Assembly (NCBI GenBank): GCA_013285915.1
Contig: JABDGS010000036.1
Location: 1-34,489, forward strand
Length of the DNA: 34,489 nucleotides
Source of the DNA: Bacteroidota bacterium
GTDB lineage: Bacteria > Bacteroidota > Bacteroidia > Chitinophagales > Chitinophagaceae
Reading direction: 5' to 3'
A model generated the notes under the pieces. That model made no database searches, had not been told where the DNA came from, and was given only the letters and a program-made list of their open reading frames with translations. This document shows, piece after piece, positions 17,903-25,502 of the stretch (position 1 is the first letter of the stretch; every line of letters starts with the position of its first letter). A program made the translations under genes and the position numbers.

Positions 17903-17926
17903 CCCCCCTTTAGGGGATGGGGGCTT
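17903..17926. repeat. C-rich repeat, inverted copy, abutting a start codon
   Basis: This block reads CCCCCCTTTAGGGGATGGGG and is close to the reverse complement of 16128-16149. It ends directly before ATG 17927, so it is the immediate 5' leader of the SGNH hydrolase gene. Confidence 0.7.
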
Positions 17927-18604
17927 ATGAACAAAATACTCATATTCGCGGCATTTATACTGTTAGTTGTTTTAGCATCATTTGTACGTGGTGACAAGAA
18001 AAAGAAGGTTGTGTTTTTTGGCGACAGCATTACGCAAGCCGGCGTTGGCCCCAAAGGCTACATAACTGTTATGCAAAACATGCTGCAACAACAAGGTTTA
18101 AATAACTATGAGCTTTTGGGTGCCGGTATTGGCGGTAACAAAGTGTACGATCTTTACCTGCGTATGGACAGCGATGTTATTGCCAAAAGCCCCGACATAG
18201 TGGTAATATTTGTTGGTGTTAATGATGTTTGGCATAAACGTACTTATGGCACCGGCACCGATGCAGATAAATTCGAGAAATTCTACCGCGCCATTATACA
18301 TAAGTTGCAGGGTAATAACGCCAAAGTAGTTGTTTGCACACCAGCATCCATCGGCGAGAAAACTGATTTTAGCAATGAGCAGGATGGCGACCTTAACAAA
18401 TACTGCAATATCATCCGTCATATCGCTTCAGATGAAAATGTTCCTTTAGTCGACTTGCGTAAGTTTCTGCTCGATTACGACATGGCCAATAATCATCAAA
18501 ATGTTGACAGAGGCATATTAACCGTTGACGGCGTACACCTTAACGACAAAGGCAACCAGCTTGTGGCTGAACAAATGTGGAATGTGATCAAGGATGTTAA
18601 GTAA
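17927..18604 (+). CDS. SGNH/GDSL-type hydrolase, exported
   Basis: Esterase-like protein of 225 residues. An N-terminal hydrophobic stretch (NKILIFAAFILLVVLASFV) acts as a signal or membrane anchor. Block I is FFGDSITQAG with the nucleophile Ser34; a Gly follows in GAGIGGNKV, Asn in FVGVNDVW, and DGVHL carries Asp201 and His204. All four SGNH blocks are thus present. ATG 17927 is chosen over the ATG at 17888 because the longer version would translate the C-rich repeat into a proline-rich leader ahead of the signal sequence. With GH16 and GH125 enzymes upstream, deacetylation of a glycan is a reasonable but unproven role. The gene converges on the TPR gene with a gap of only 20 bases. Confidence 0.88.
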   Translation: MNKILIFAAFILLVVLASFVRGDKKKKVVFFGDSITQAGVGPKGYITVMQNMLQQQGLNNYELLGAGIGGNKVYDLYLRMDSDVIAKSPDIVVIFVGVNDVWHKRTYGTGTDADKFEKFYRAIIHKLQGNNAKVVVCTPASIGEKTDFSNEQDGDLNKYCNIIRHIASDENVPLVDLRKFLLDYDMANNHQNVDRGILTVDGVHLNDKGNQLVAEQMWNVIKDVK

Positions 18605-18624
18605 ATCCCGAATATCAACGAGTA

Positions 18625-19890
18625 TCACTTTACAAACGAGTACGACCATGTATACACCACAAGCCCTATTAAATATGCCGATGCAGCAAGTACAAAATTA
18701 TCGGCTGCACCCCATATTAGAATGCCTGCGGCAGAAAGTACACCCAGTGTTATAAGTGCTATGGTAAAAATAAAAACAGCCCTGTGGCTTTTTAATTTTT
18801 CAAAGTGCTCAAACCGGCTTACAGGCAGGGTTAACGTAATGAGTATAAACGACACCACATATTGATACCCGTCTTTAATTACCGCTAACTGCCCACCAAA
18901 TATGCCCGCGGCAAGGGCGCCAACCAAACATACAGCAACAACTGCGGCAATATACTTTTCAGTTTTTGTTAAAACATATTTTCCTTCGCTGCTAAATAAC
19001 AGCACCATATTGGCTATTGAAGTGCCCACCCATGAAAACACCACGAACAGAATATAGAGCGCGATAAAAACATACGCTACTTTACCAAAACCTGCGGCGG
19101 TTGAAACCTTAGAGAGTACCTGCACCGATGCCAGTATAACAATTATAACTGCCCACCTTGCTTTTTTTGATTTTGCCGACAACCAAAGCGAAAACATAAG
19201 CATCCACCGGTATGGCAGCAGGTTTGCTTTCAGCGATTCCTTGTACCCCAACCTCGCCCGGTTATTATTGGGATTGATACGCAACGCCTGCCTGAAATGT
19301 TCGCGCGCCTGTTTATGCTTGCCTGCTTCCATAAAATGCCAGCCAAAATTGGTGTGCGTAAAATCATCATCGGGGTCAATGCTTAATGCTTCTTTTATAG
19401 TATCAAACGCCGCTTCTTTATTCTTTAGCCTGAACAACGCCTGTGACCGTGCATTTAAACAAGCCAGGTCGTGCGCGTTTACAGCAAGCCCCTGGTTTGC
19501 CTTTTGCAATGCTTCATTATACTCGTTTTTGTCAAGGTATATGTAGGCATACAATCCGTAATAAGCCGATGCGTAGGGATTAAGCCTTATGGCCGAATCA
19601 AGAAATCCCTCCGCAGCATAAGAGCTTTTGTTCCTGTAATGCGCAAATGCCAAAAGATAATGCACATAATCTTCTTCAGGTTCAATGGCGAGACAATGTT
19701 CAAAAAGTTTTAGTGCTTCAGCATATTGGTTGTTGTCAAGCCTGCAATGCCCTATTATCTGCAAGGCGTCTGCATCGTTGGGGTTGGTTTGCAATACTGC
19801 TGCCGCATGCTGCTCTGCATCCTTGTAACGCTTTTGCTTTAATAATATCCTTGCCCTTTCAATATGACCGTGCCTGTTTAATTCGCTCAT
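18625..19890 (-). CDS. TPR protein with C-terminal multi-pass membrane domain
   Basis: Protein of 421 residues. The first about 230 residues are tetratricopeptide repeats (for example YKDAEQHAAAVLQTNPNDAD, then YAEALKLFEHCLAIEPEE). They are followed by several hydrophobic segments such as RWAVIIVILASVQVL and VAYVFIALYILFVVFSWVG, about six in all. The TPR part carries no signal peptide and is probably cytoplasmic, with the C-terminus in the inner membrane. Its ATG overlaps the stop codon of the upstream AAA+ gene by four bases (ATGA), indicating translational coupling and a shared task. Both proteins carry TPRs. No specific family name is recognised; the protein may be a membrane anchor or adaptor for the ATPase. 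Confidence 0.85.
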   Translation of the reverse strand: MSELNRHGHIERARILLKQKRYKDAEQHAAAVLQTNPNDADALQIIGHCRLDNNQYAEALKLFEHCLAIEPEEDYVHYLLAFAHYRNKSSYAAEGFLDSAIRLNPYASAYYGLYAYIYLDKNEYNEALQKANQGLAVNAHDLACLNARSQALFRLKNKEAAFDTIKEALSIDPDDDFTHTNFGWHFMEAGKHKQAREHFRQALRINPNNNRARLGYKESLKANLLPYRWMLMFSLWLSAKSKKARWAVIIVILASVQVLSKVSTAAGFGKVAYVFIALYILFVVFSWVGTSIANMVLLFSSEGKYVLTKTEKYIAAVVAVCLVGALAAGIFGGQLAVIKDGYQYVVSFILITLTLPVSRFEHFEKLKSHRAVFIFTIALITLGVLSAAGILIWGAADNFVLAASAYLIGLVVYTWSYSFVK

Positions 19891-21224
19891 TTTTTCAGGT
19901 TAAGATATTGCAGAATATCGTCGTACAAGCCGGTTTCATTTGCATACAATGCATAGTTACGCGCAGTGGCAAACCATTCGCCCGTAGTAGCACGATGCTC
20001 CTTTACCGCTTTTGCAATATCCTTTTGTGTTAATGGTTGCAATGCCCCTTTACTAAGGCTTTCTTCCAGCTTCATCTCTGTGGCAATATCTATAACAGCT
20101 TTCAAATCCGCACCACTGTAACCCTGCGTAAGTTTGGCAATTTGGCCGGCATCAATTTTTTCTGCAGGCTTATCTTTTAAATACGACAGTAAAATATCTT
20201 TCCTGCTTTCTTCATCCGGCGGCGCAACAAAAATCACCCTGTCAAACCTACCCGGCCTGCGAAAAGCGCTGTCAACGCTCCATGGCGCATTTGTTGCCGC
20301 CAAAATAAGTACGCCGTCATTATTATCTTTCACGCCATCAAGTTCTGCCAGAAACTGGTTTATTATCTGCCGCATAGCGCTTTGCCGCATATCTGCCCTG
20401 CTGGCGCCTAACGCGTCAACCTCGTCAATAAATAACACACAAGGCTTATTTTTACGCGCCACCTGGAATATTTCGTGCAGGTTCTTTTCACTATTACCCA
20501 CCCACATATCCAATATATCATGCAGGCCCAGGCTTATAAATTTTGCATCTATCTCGCCCGCCGTTGCTTTGGCAATAAATGTTTTACCACATCCCGGCGG
20601 GCCATACATTAAAATGCCACCACCTGTTTTTTTGCCAAAGGCCTTGTACAGATCTGGGTTTTTAAGTGGCTGAATTATTTTTAACGATATTTCATTTTTT
20701 AGCTTCTTCATGCCCCCAACATCACTAAATTTCATGGTAGGCTTCTCCATAAAATACTTATTGCCCGGTTGGCTTAATTCCTGTAGCAGCATATCCGGAT
20801 CGGCACCTGTATCGCTGGTTTCGTTGCTTGCCGCACGCAGCACTTCATCAATTTCTGCATCACGAAAATTTGGTTGCTCTTGCAGCACCTGCAAATACAG
20901 GCCTTTTGCCTGTGCAACCGAGTGTTCCTTTAACAGGCAGCGTACAAATTTTACTTTACCGTCAAAGGTCAAAGCCCCCTCCTGCTGCAATTGTTCAAAT
21001 AAAATTATTGCGGCGGAATATTTTTGCTGGCGTAAATACACTTCGCTCAAGCCTGTCAGCGCTTTTACATTCCCGTTTTGCCTCCGGAGTATCTCGGAGT
21101 ATTGGTCCGATGCATCGTTTACCTGGTTCTCCTTCATCAGCATATCCGCAAGGTGCAGGCGAAGGGGTATGTTGTTAGGTGAGATCTGCAAAGCTTCTTT
21201 CAATTGTTCAATCATCTCATTCAT
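19887..21224 (-). CDS. TPR-containing AAA+ ATPase (CDC48/Vps4-like)
   Basis: Protein of 445 residues. N-terminal TPR-like helices (about 1-125, e.g. LRLHLADMLMKENQVNDASD) precede a linker and a single classical AAA+ module. The module has Walker A GPPGCGKT (208-215), the pore-type aromatic loop DMWVGNSEK, Walker B LFIDEVDA (264-271), sensor 1 in ILAATNAP, arginine fingers in FRRPGRFDR, and a C-terminal lid with GYSGADLKAV. No peptidase motif (HExxH) follows, so this is not FtsH. It should remodel or unfold protein partners, probably as a hexamer. The gene is first of a two-gene unit, overlapping the TPR/membrane gene by four bases. ATG 21224 and ATG 21215 are both possible starts. The substrate cannot be inferred. 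Confidence 0.88.
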   Translation of the reverse strand: MNEMIEQLKEALQISPNNIPLRLHLADMLMKENQVNDASDQYSEILRRQNGNVKALTGLSEVYLRQQKYSAAIILFEQLQQEGALTFDGKVKFVRCLLKEHSVAQAKGLYLQVLQEQPNFRDAEIDEVLRAASNETSDTGADPDMLLQELSQPGNKYFMEKPTMKFSDVGGMKKLKNEISLKIIQPLKNPDLYKAFGKKTGGGILMYGPPGCGKTFIAKATAGEIDAKFISLGLHDILDMWVGNSEKNLHEIFQVARKNKPCVLFIDEVDALGASRADMRQSAMRQIINQFLAELDGVKDNNDGVLILAATNAPWSVDSAFRRPGRFDRVIFVAPPDEESRKDILLSYLKDKPAEKIDAGQIAKLTQGYSGADLKAVIDIATEMKLEESLSKGALQPLTQKDIAKAVKEHRATTGEWFATARNYALYANETGLYDDILQYLNLKK

Positions 21225-21778
21225 AAACTAAGTCTATATAGTACAAATATAACGCTGTGCCCATCAGCCCTTTAAACTGGCTGTCTTAATTTACCAAAAT
21301 ATTAGTTTCAACCCCTGCGTACGCATCCACCATCATCCAGAATACGACTGTAGGTTAAGGACCTAAAGCCAAAAAGTAGCCAAAAGACACACAAACGCCG
21401 CCATTTCGTAGCCAAAAAATAAGCCATAGAAATATCTAATCTATTCATTATCTGCATGTTATGTTTTAACAACCATCATATTAGTTTTTCTTAAATATCA
21501 TCGTATACAACCGCCGTTTTCTAACTTCAAACAAACGCTTACTCTCACCTTTATATGCCTTTATTACTACCATAAACTAACCCTGCAACTGAACTTACTT
21601 TTCTCCTGCTTTTTTACTCACTTTTGACTTCTCACTTTTGCGCCTCGCACTTTGTACTTCGTAAATCGTACTTGCTGCTACTATATATATAAAAAGTGCT
21701 GTTTTGTCCGCATAAATTGCAATGTTTTTTCAAAAAAAGTTTTCATGATCAATTTCTCACTATATAAACCACACGCAA

Positions 21779-21807
21779 AAAGCCCCGCAAAAAATTGCAG
21801 GGCGCCT
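21779..21807 (-). terminator. Terminator-like hairpin, minus strand, without an obvious gene
   Basis: GCCCCGCAA pairs with TTGCAGGGC around an AAAA loop with one C/A mismatch. On the minus strand it is followed by TTTTT. The flanking genes diverge, so nothing annotated would need a terminator here. A short minus-strand RNA started between 21810 and 22010 would fit. Confidence 0.35.
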
Positions 21808-22013
21808 ACAAAAAATACACGCACATGATTGTATAAAAACCGCATGTGTAAACGCAGTTTCTATACTATAAAGTACACGGCGGTTATAAAAATGTTGCAT
21901 GTTTTACAAAAGATCCTTCGCTTCGCTACTTATTTTCATCCATACTCCGGTTGTACCACTCTTCACTAATAAAAGCAAAAAGTCAGTTTTAGCCTGTACC
22001 TGCATATATACCA

Positions 22014-22050
22014 GGGTTAGTATTGTTCTATAACAATATATATATAACCC
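22014..22050 (+). promoter_or_regulatory. Dyad in the leader of the PQQ-propeller gene
   Basis: GGGTTA (22014-22019) and TATTGTT (22021-22027) pair with AACAATA (22032-22038) and TAACCC (22045-22050). It lies 19 bases before the start codon and could be an operator or a leader hairpin. No regulator can be named. Confidence 0.4.
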
Positions 22051-22069
22051 AATACATACCTCGCACAAA

Positions 22070-23896
22070 ATGAAAAAACACATAAGCAGGCTGCTGCAAC
22101 TACTTTTAGCATTCGCCATCTTCACCGGCATTTCACAAATATCACAGGCACAAACATCCGGCAACAGTGCCGCTGCAAAGGGCCTGGCGTTTAGTTTTAA
22201 AACTGGCGGCCCCATACGTGGCAACGCCGTCATAAATGGCAATACAGTTTTTTTTGGCAGCGGGGATGGTAAACTGTACGCCATTGACAAATTAACGGGC
22301 CAACAATACTGGCAATTTAAAACTGGCGGTCCTGTATTTTGTACACCTGCTATTGCAAAAAACACAGTATACTTTACAAGCAGGGATAAGTACCTGTATG
22401 CCTTGCAGGCAGCTACCGGTAGACCTGTTTGGAAATTTAAATTTGGGGAAGATGTAAGCGCTCAAAACTTTTGGGATTATTATCTCTCCTCGCCGGTTGT
22501 TGAAAACGGCGTTTTATATATTGGCAGCGGAGATGGCTTTTTGTACGCACTTAATGCGCAAACCGGCAATGTTATTTGGAAGTATAATGCATCATCACGT
22601 ATACGTTCAACACCCGCTGTTGAAGGCGGCAAAATTGTTTTTGGTACCATGGCCGGGTATGTTATTGCGGTTGATATGAATGGGAACGAACAATGGAAAT
22701 TTGCTACCGACGGCATAAAGAAAAAATTTACAGATAATGATCTTGACAATACATCCGTGTTTTGCAACCCTGCTATACACAGCGGCGTAGTGGTATTCGG
22801 CGGGCGCGATTTTGTTTTATATGCGCTTAGCCTGCAAACAGGCAAACAGCTTTGGCGTTACAACCATCCCAATTCCTGGGTGCTTTCTGCCGGCATAAAC
22901 GATACCATTGCGCTGGCCGGCAGCGGGGTTGCCGCCTTTGTACATGCAAGCAACCTAACCACCGGCAAACAGCTTTGGCGTTTTAAAGCGAAAAGCGCCG
23001 TTTATTCTTATTTCACTTTTGCCGGCGGCCTTGTATACTTTGGAGACTTGACAGGCAATATTTATGCGCTGGATTATAAAACAGGCCAGCAAAAATGGGT
23101 ATTCCCCATGGGCAGACCAGGCTTTTCAACACCGGTAGTATCGGGTGGAATGTTATACTGCAGTTCTGATGAGGGCCGCTTATTTGCAGTGCATACAGTT
23201 GGCAGCAGCGATACAAGTTTTATACACCCAAAAAGGTTTGTTTACTGGCAGGGAACAGCAAGCGATTCAGGCTACCACGATTTTGGTTTAAGTATTGATC
23301 TGTGGGTGCGTGATTATTTAAAAAGGCAGGGATATGAACAGTTAAACGCAACAGCGTTAAAAAATTTTATGACCGGCGCGCTGGGTAATGCTGCGGTAAG
23401 CGTGGTTGTTTTTGCCGATAACAAAATACCAAAAGAGCTTGTTGACCGGGATGCGCCGGAAAAGTCGTTAATACGCAAATACCTGGAAGCTGGCGGTAAA
23501 GTTGCTTTGCTATCGCAAATAAACCCATTATTTGTTATAACAGATCCCGCTACCGGCTCTATTCAAAATGTTGAACCAACAGTAGCATCAAAAGTGTTTG
23601 GAATTCACTTCTCAACGCAGGATTTTGGCAATGGCCTGCACTACGCACCATACACCGCCGAAGGGCACCGCTGGGGCTTGTGGGGCGATTATACAATAGG
23701 GTTTTGGCCGATTGACCCAAAAGAAGTAACCACTGTTTTAGCAACCGACGAGTATGGCAAAGCAGCATCCTGGATAAAGAATTATGGCGGCCCTGAAGGC
23801 AGCGGATTACTGGAGTTATCAGTAAACCCGCCCTGGGTACTCGGCCAGGATTTTTTCCCTATGCGCGCAGCTATTGAATATGGTATTTGCTGGTAA
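22070..23896 (+). CDS. Exported PQQ-type beta-propeller protein with C-terminal alpha/beta domain
   Basis: Secreted or periplasmic protein of 608 residues. A signal peptide (MKKHISRLLQLLLAFAIFTG) precedes about 350 residues of PQQ-binding-like propeller repeats, seen as recurring GSGDGKLYAIDKLTGQQYW and YALNAQTGNVIWKYN units. From about residue 395 the protein changes to a different domain with SVVVFADNKIPKELVDRD, KYLEAGGKVALLSQINPLF and DDYTIG-like segments. This reads like a Rossmann-type or ThuA/class I glutamine-amidotransferase-like fold, but I cannot name the family. PQQ-type propellers without a dehydrogenase domain usually act as scaffolds (compare BamB) and need not bind PQQ. The gene stands alone, with a dyad in its leader. 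Confidence 0.8.
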   Translation: MKKHISRLLQLLLAFAIFTGISQISQAQTSGNSAAAKGLAFSFKTGGPIRGNAVINGNTVFFGSGDGKLYAIDKLTGQQYWQFKTGGPVFCTPAIAKNTVYFTSRDKYLYALQAATGRPVWKFKFGEDVSAQNFWDYYLSSPVVENGVLYIGSGDGFLYALNAQTGNVIWKYNASSRIRSTPAVEGGKIVFGTMAGYVIAVDMNGNEQWKFATDGIKKKFTDNDLDNTSVFCNPAIHSGVVVFGGRDFVLYALSLQTGKQLWRYNHPNSWVLSAGINDTIALAGSGVAAFVHASNLTTGKQLWRFKAKSAVYSYFTFAGGLVYFGDLTGNIYALDYKTGQQKWVFPMGRPGFSTPVVSGGMLYCSSDEGRLFAVHTVGSSDTSFIHPKRFVYWQGTASDSGYHDFGLSIDLWVRDYLKRQGYEQLNATALKNFMTGALGNAAVSVVVFADNKIPKELVDRDAPEKSLIRKYLEAGGKVALLSQINPLFVITDPATGSIQNVEPTVASKVFGIHFSTQDFGNGLHYAPYTAEGHRWGLWGDYTIGFWPIDPKEVTTVLATDEYGKAASWIKNYGGPEGSGLLELSVNPPWVLGQDFFPMRAAIEYGICW

Positions 23897-24221
23897 CTTC
23901 GGTAGGGCGGATGCATAAAAACATTTCTAAATAATACCACCCCTGCGGTGTTTTGGCGGCTTTCGTTTTAAAAGCCTGAAAGGCTGACATTATTGTAGAA
24001 ATATGCAAAATAAGTAACGCAAACCCCGAAGGGGTGGCATTATTCTCCGCTCTGCGGAACTTGTAGTTCTGCAGGTTTATGGTGTTGCTTCCAGCAACAT
24101 AATTTGTCGCCTTTGGCGACATCATACTACTGCGGAACTGTAAGTCCCGCAGAGCGGGCAAACGAAAATTTGAAATGCGCTCTGTTTTCCTCATATTCCA
24201 TACCTTTTGTATTTTCACAGA
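23897..24221. repeat. Array of six short hairpins between two exported-protein genes
   Basis: Perfect or near-perfect stems lie at 23973-23985 (AGCCT/AGGCT), 24023-24035 (ACCCC/GGGGT), 24052-24074 (CTGCGGAACT/AGTTCTGCAG), 24084-24098 (GTTGCT/AGCAAC), 24105-24121 (TGTCGCC/GGCGACA) and 24130-24152 (CTGCGGAACT/AGTCCCGCAG). Three of them are followed by related words (TGACATTATT, TGGCATTATT, GACATCATAC), so the block is a set of diverged units. A minus-strand open frame crosses it but is best read as repeat-derived. Confidence 0.75.
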
Positions 24222-25355
24222 ATGAAGAAGTTTTTTTTGCTGTTTGTTTATGCAATTGTATGTTGTTTTGCTCACGCACAGTATTCGTTAAGGCTGGTAG
24301 TAACAGGCGTTGCTACAAAACAACTGGATGAAATTTATGTGGCGGGTAATTTTAATAGCTGGAACCCTTACAGCGATTCATTTAAGCTAAAACCATTTGG
24401 CCGCGGCCGGAAAGCTATTGTTTTAAAAGACATTTCCGCCGGCAGCTACCAGTTTAAATTTACACGCGGCAGCTGGAAAACGGTTGAAACCACTGCCAAA
24501 GGTGTGGACATTGCAAACAGGGAGGTGCAGGTTAACAACGATACATCGGTAAATATTACAATTGATGGATGGAAAGACGATTTTCCTGATAAGCCAAAAC
24601 CAAACACCGCTACGGCGCAGGTACAGGTGATGGATACGGCTTTTTTTATGCCGCAGCTAAACCGTTACAGGCGTATATGGGTATACCTGCCTAAAAGTTA
24701 TAATCAAACAAAAGGCAAATCATACCCCGTTTTATACATGCAGGACGGGCAAAATCTATTTAATGTACAAACCGCCTTTGCCGCGGAGTGGGGCGTGGAT
24801 GAGTGCCTTGATACATTGCAGCAGCAAACAGGCAAGGAATGTATTGTAATTGGTATTGATAACGGCGGTGACAAAAGATCAACAGAATACAACCCGTATG
24901 ATAATGATAAATTTGGCAAAGGAGAAGGCGCGCAATATGTTGAGTTTTTAGTTAAAACACTCAAGCCATTTGTTGATGAAAAATACCGTACTATAAAAGA
25001 TGCGCAGCACACTTCTATTGCAGGCAGCAGCCTCGGCGGGCTTATATCGCTGTACGCGCAGATGAAGTACCCAAATGTGTTTGGGGCTTCGGGCATTTTC
25101 TCACCTGCTTTCTGGATCGCTCCGCAATTAAATGCAGAACTTACAAATATAAACTGGTCAAGCTTTCAGCGCTTTTACTTTTATGCAGGCAAAAATGAAA
25201 GTGAAACAATGGTTAGTGACATGGATAAAATAATAGACCTTATTCAAACCAAACATCAATACGATATTACCAGGTCTGTGTACCCCCTCGGGCAGCACAG
25301 TGAAAAATATTGGCGCGATGAATTTGATGATTTTTACAGGTGGCTTATGAAGTAA
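24222..25355 (+). CDS. Exported esterase D-like hydrolase with N-terminal AMPK/CBM48-like domain
   Basis: Protein of 377 residues. A signal peptide (to about residue 20, AHAQ) is followed by a small beta domain (about 24-115) with IYVAGNFNSWNPY and a closing GSYQFKF strand, typical of AMPK-type glycogen-binding/CBM48 folds. From about 140 to 377 it is an esterase D-type alpha/beta hydrolase: RRIWVYLPKSY, the oxyanion-side LYMQDGQNLF, nucleophile Ser270 in AGSSLGGL, and probable catalytic His359 in PLGQHSEKYW. This domain order is known in feruloyl- and acetyl-esterase-like enzymes. ATG 24222 is used because the ATG at 24207 would put a charged extension before the signal peptide. TACCTTTTG at 24201-24209 is a loose -7 candidate. 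The substrate is unknown. Confidence 0.88.
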   Translation: MKKFFLLFVYAIVCCFAHAQYSLRLVVTGVATKQLDEIYVAGNFNSWNPYSDSFKLKPFGRGRKAIVLKDISAGSYQFKFTRGSWKTVETTAKGVDIANREVQVNNDTSVNITIDGWKDDFPDKPKPNTATAQVQVMDTAFFMPQLNRYRRIWVYLPKSYNQTKGKSYPVLYMQDGQNLFNVQTAFAAEWGVDECLDTLQQQTGKECIVIGIDNGGDKRSTEYNPYDNDKFGKGEGAQYVEFLVKTLKPFVDEKYRTIKDAQHTSIAGSSLGGLISLYAQMKYPNVFGASGIFSPAFWIAPQLNAELTNINWSSFQRFYFYAGKNESETMVSDMDKIIDLIQTKHQYDITRSVYPLGQHSEKYWRDEFDDFYRWLMK

Positions 25356-25451
25356 AGCATTTACGGTACGCGGAAAATTATTTAATAGTTACGGCAGTTA
25401 AGCGCAATATTTGCAAAAGCTAAACACCCTTCAATATATTTATTTATTAAT

Positions 25452-25488
25452 CCCCGGGGCGGCCGGGGAAAGCCAATGACAAATTGGC
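25452..25488 (+). promoter_or_regulatory. Two adjacent leader hairpins before the PLP enzyme gene
   Basis: CCCCGG-ggcgg-CCGGGG (25452-25468) and GCCAAT-gacaa-ATTGGC (25472-25488) are perfect six-base-pair stems three bases apart, ending 14 bases before ATG 25503. The GC-rich first stem stands out from the AT-rich surroundings. I do not recognise a known riboswitch, but a cis-acting leader element is plausible for a gene of sulfur amino acid metabolism. Confidence 0.45.
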
Positions 25489-25502
25489 AAAACTGTGGTT
25501 AT

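Larger units (their letters stand above)
21225..22069. other. Long divergent intergenic region
   Basis: 845 AT-rich bases separate divergent genes. They contain two GTAGCCAAAA copies (near 21376 and 21410), a low-complexity stretch of ACTTTTGACTTC-like words (about 21610-21675), a minus-oriented terminator-like hairpin near 21785, and a dyad just before the plus-strand gene. I see no convincing gene; open frames are short and atypical. Confidence 0.55.

Noticed and set aside
23897..24221. CRISPR array
   Set aside because: The hairpins differ in stem sequence and spacing and there is no constant repeat with unique spacers.
23871..24275. A 134-codon minus-strand open frame
   Set aside because: It overlaps two real genes at its ends and runs through the hairpin array, so its translation simply reflects the repeats.
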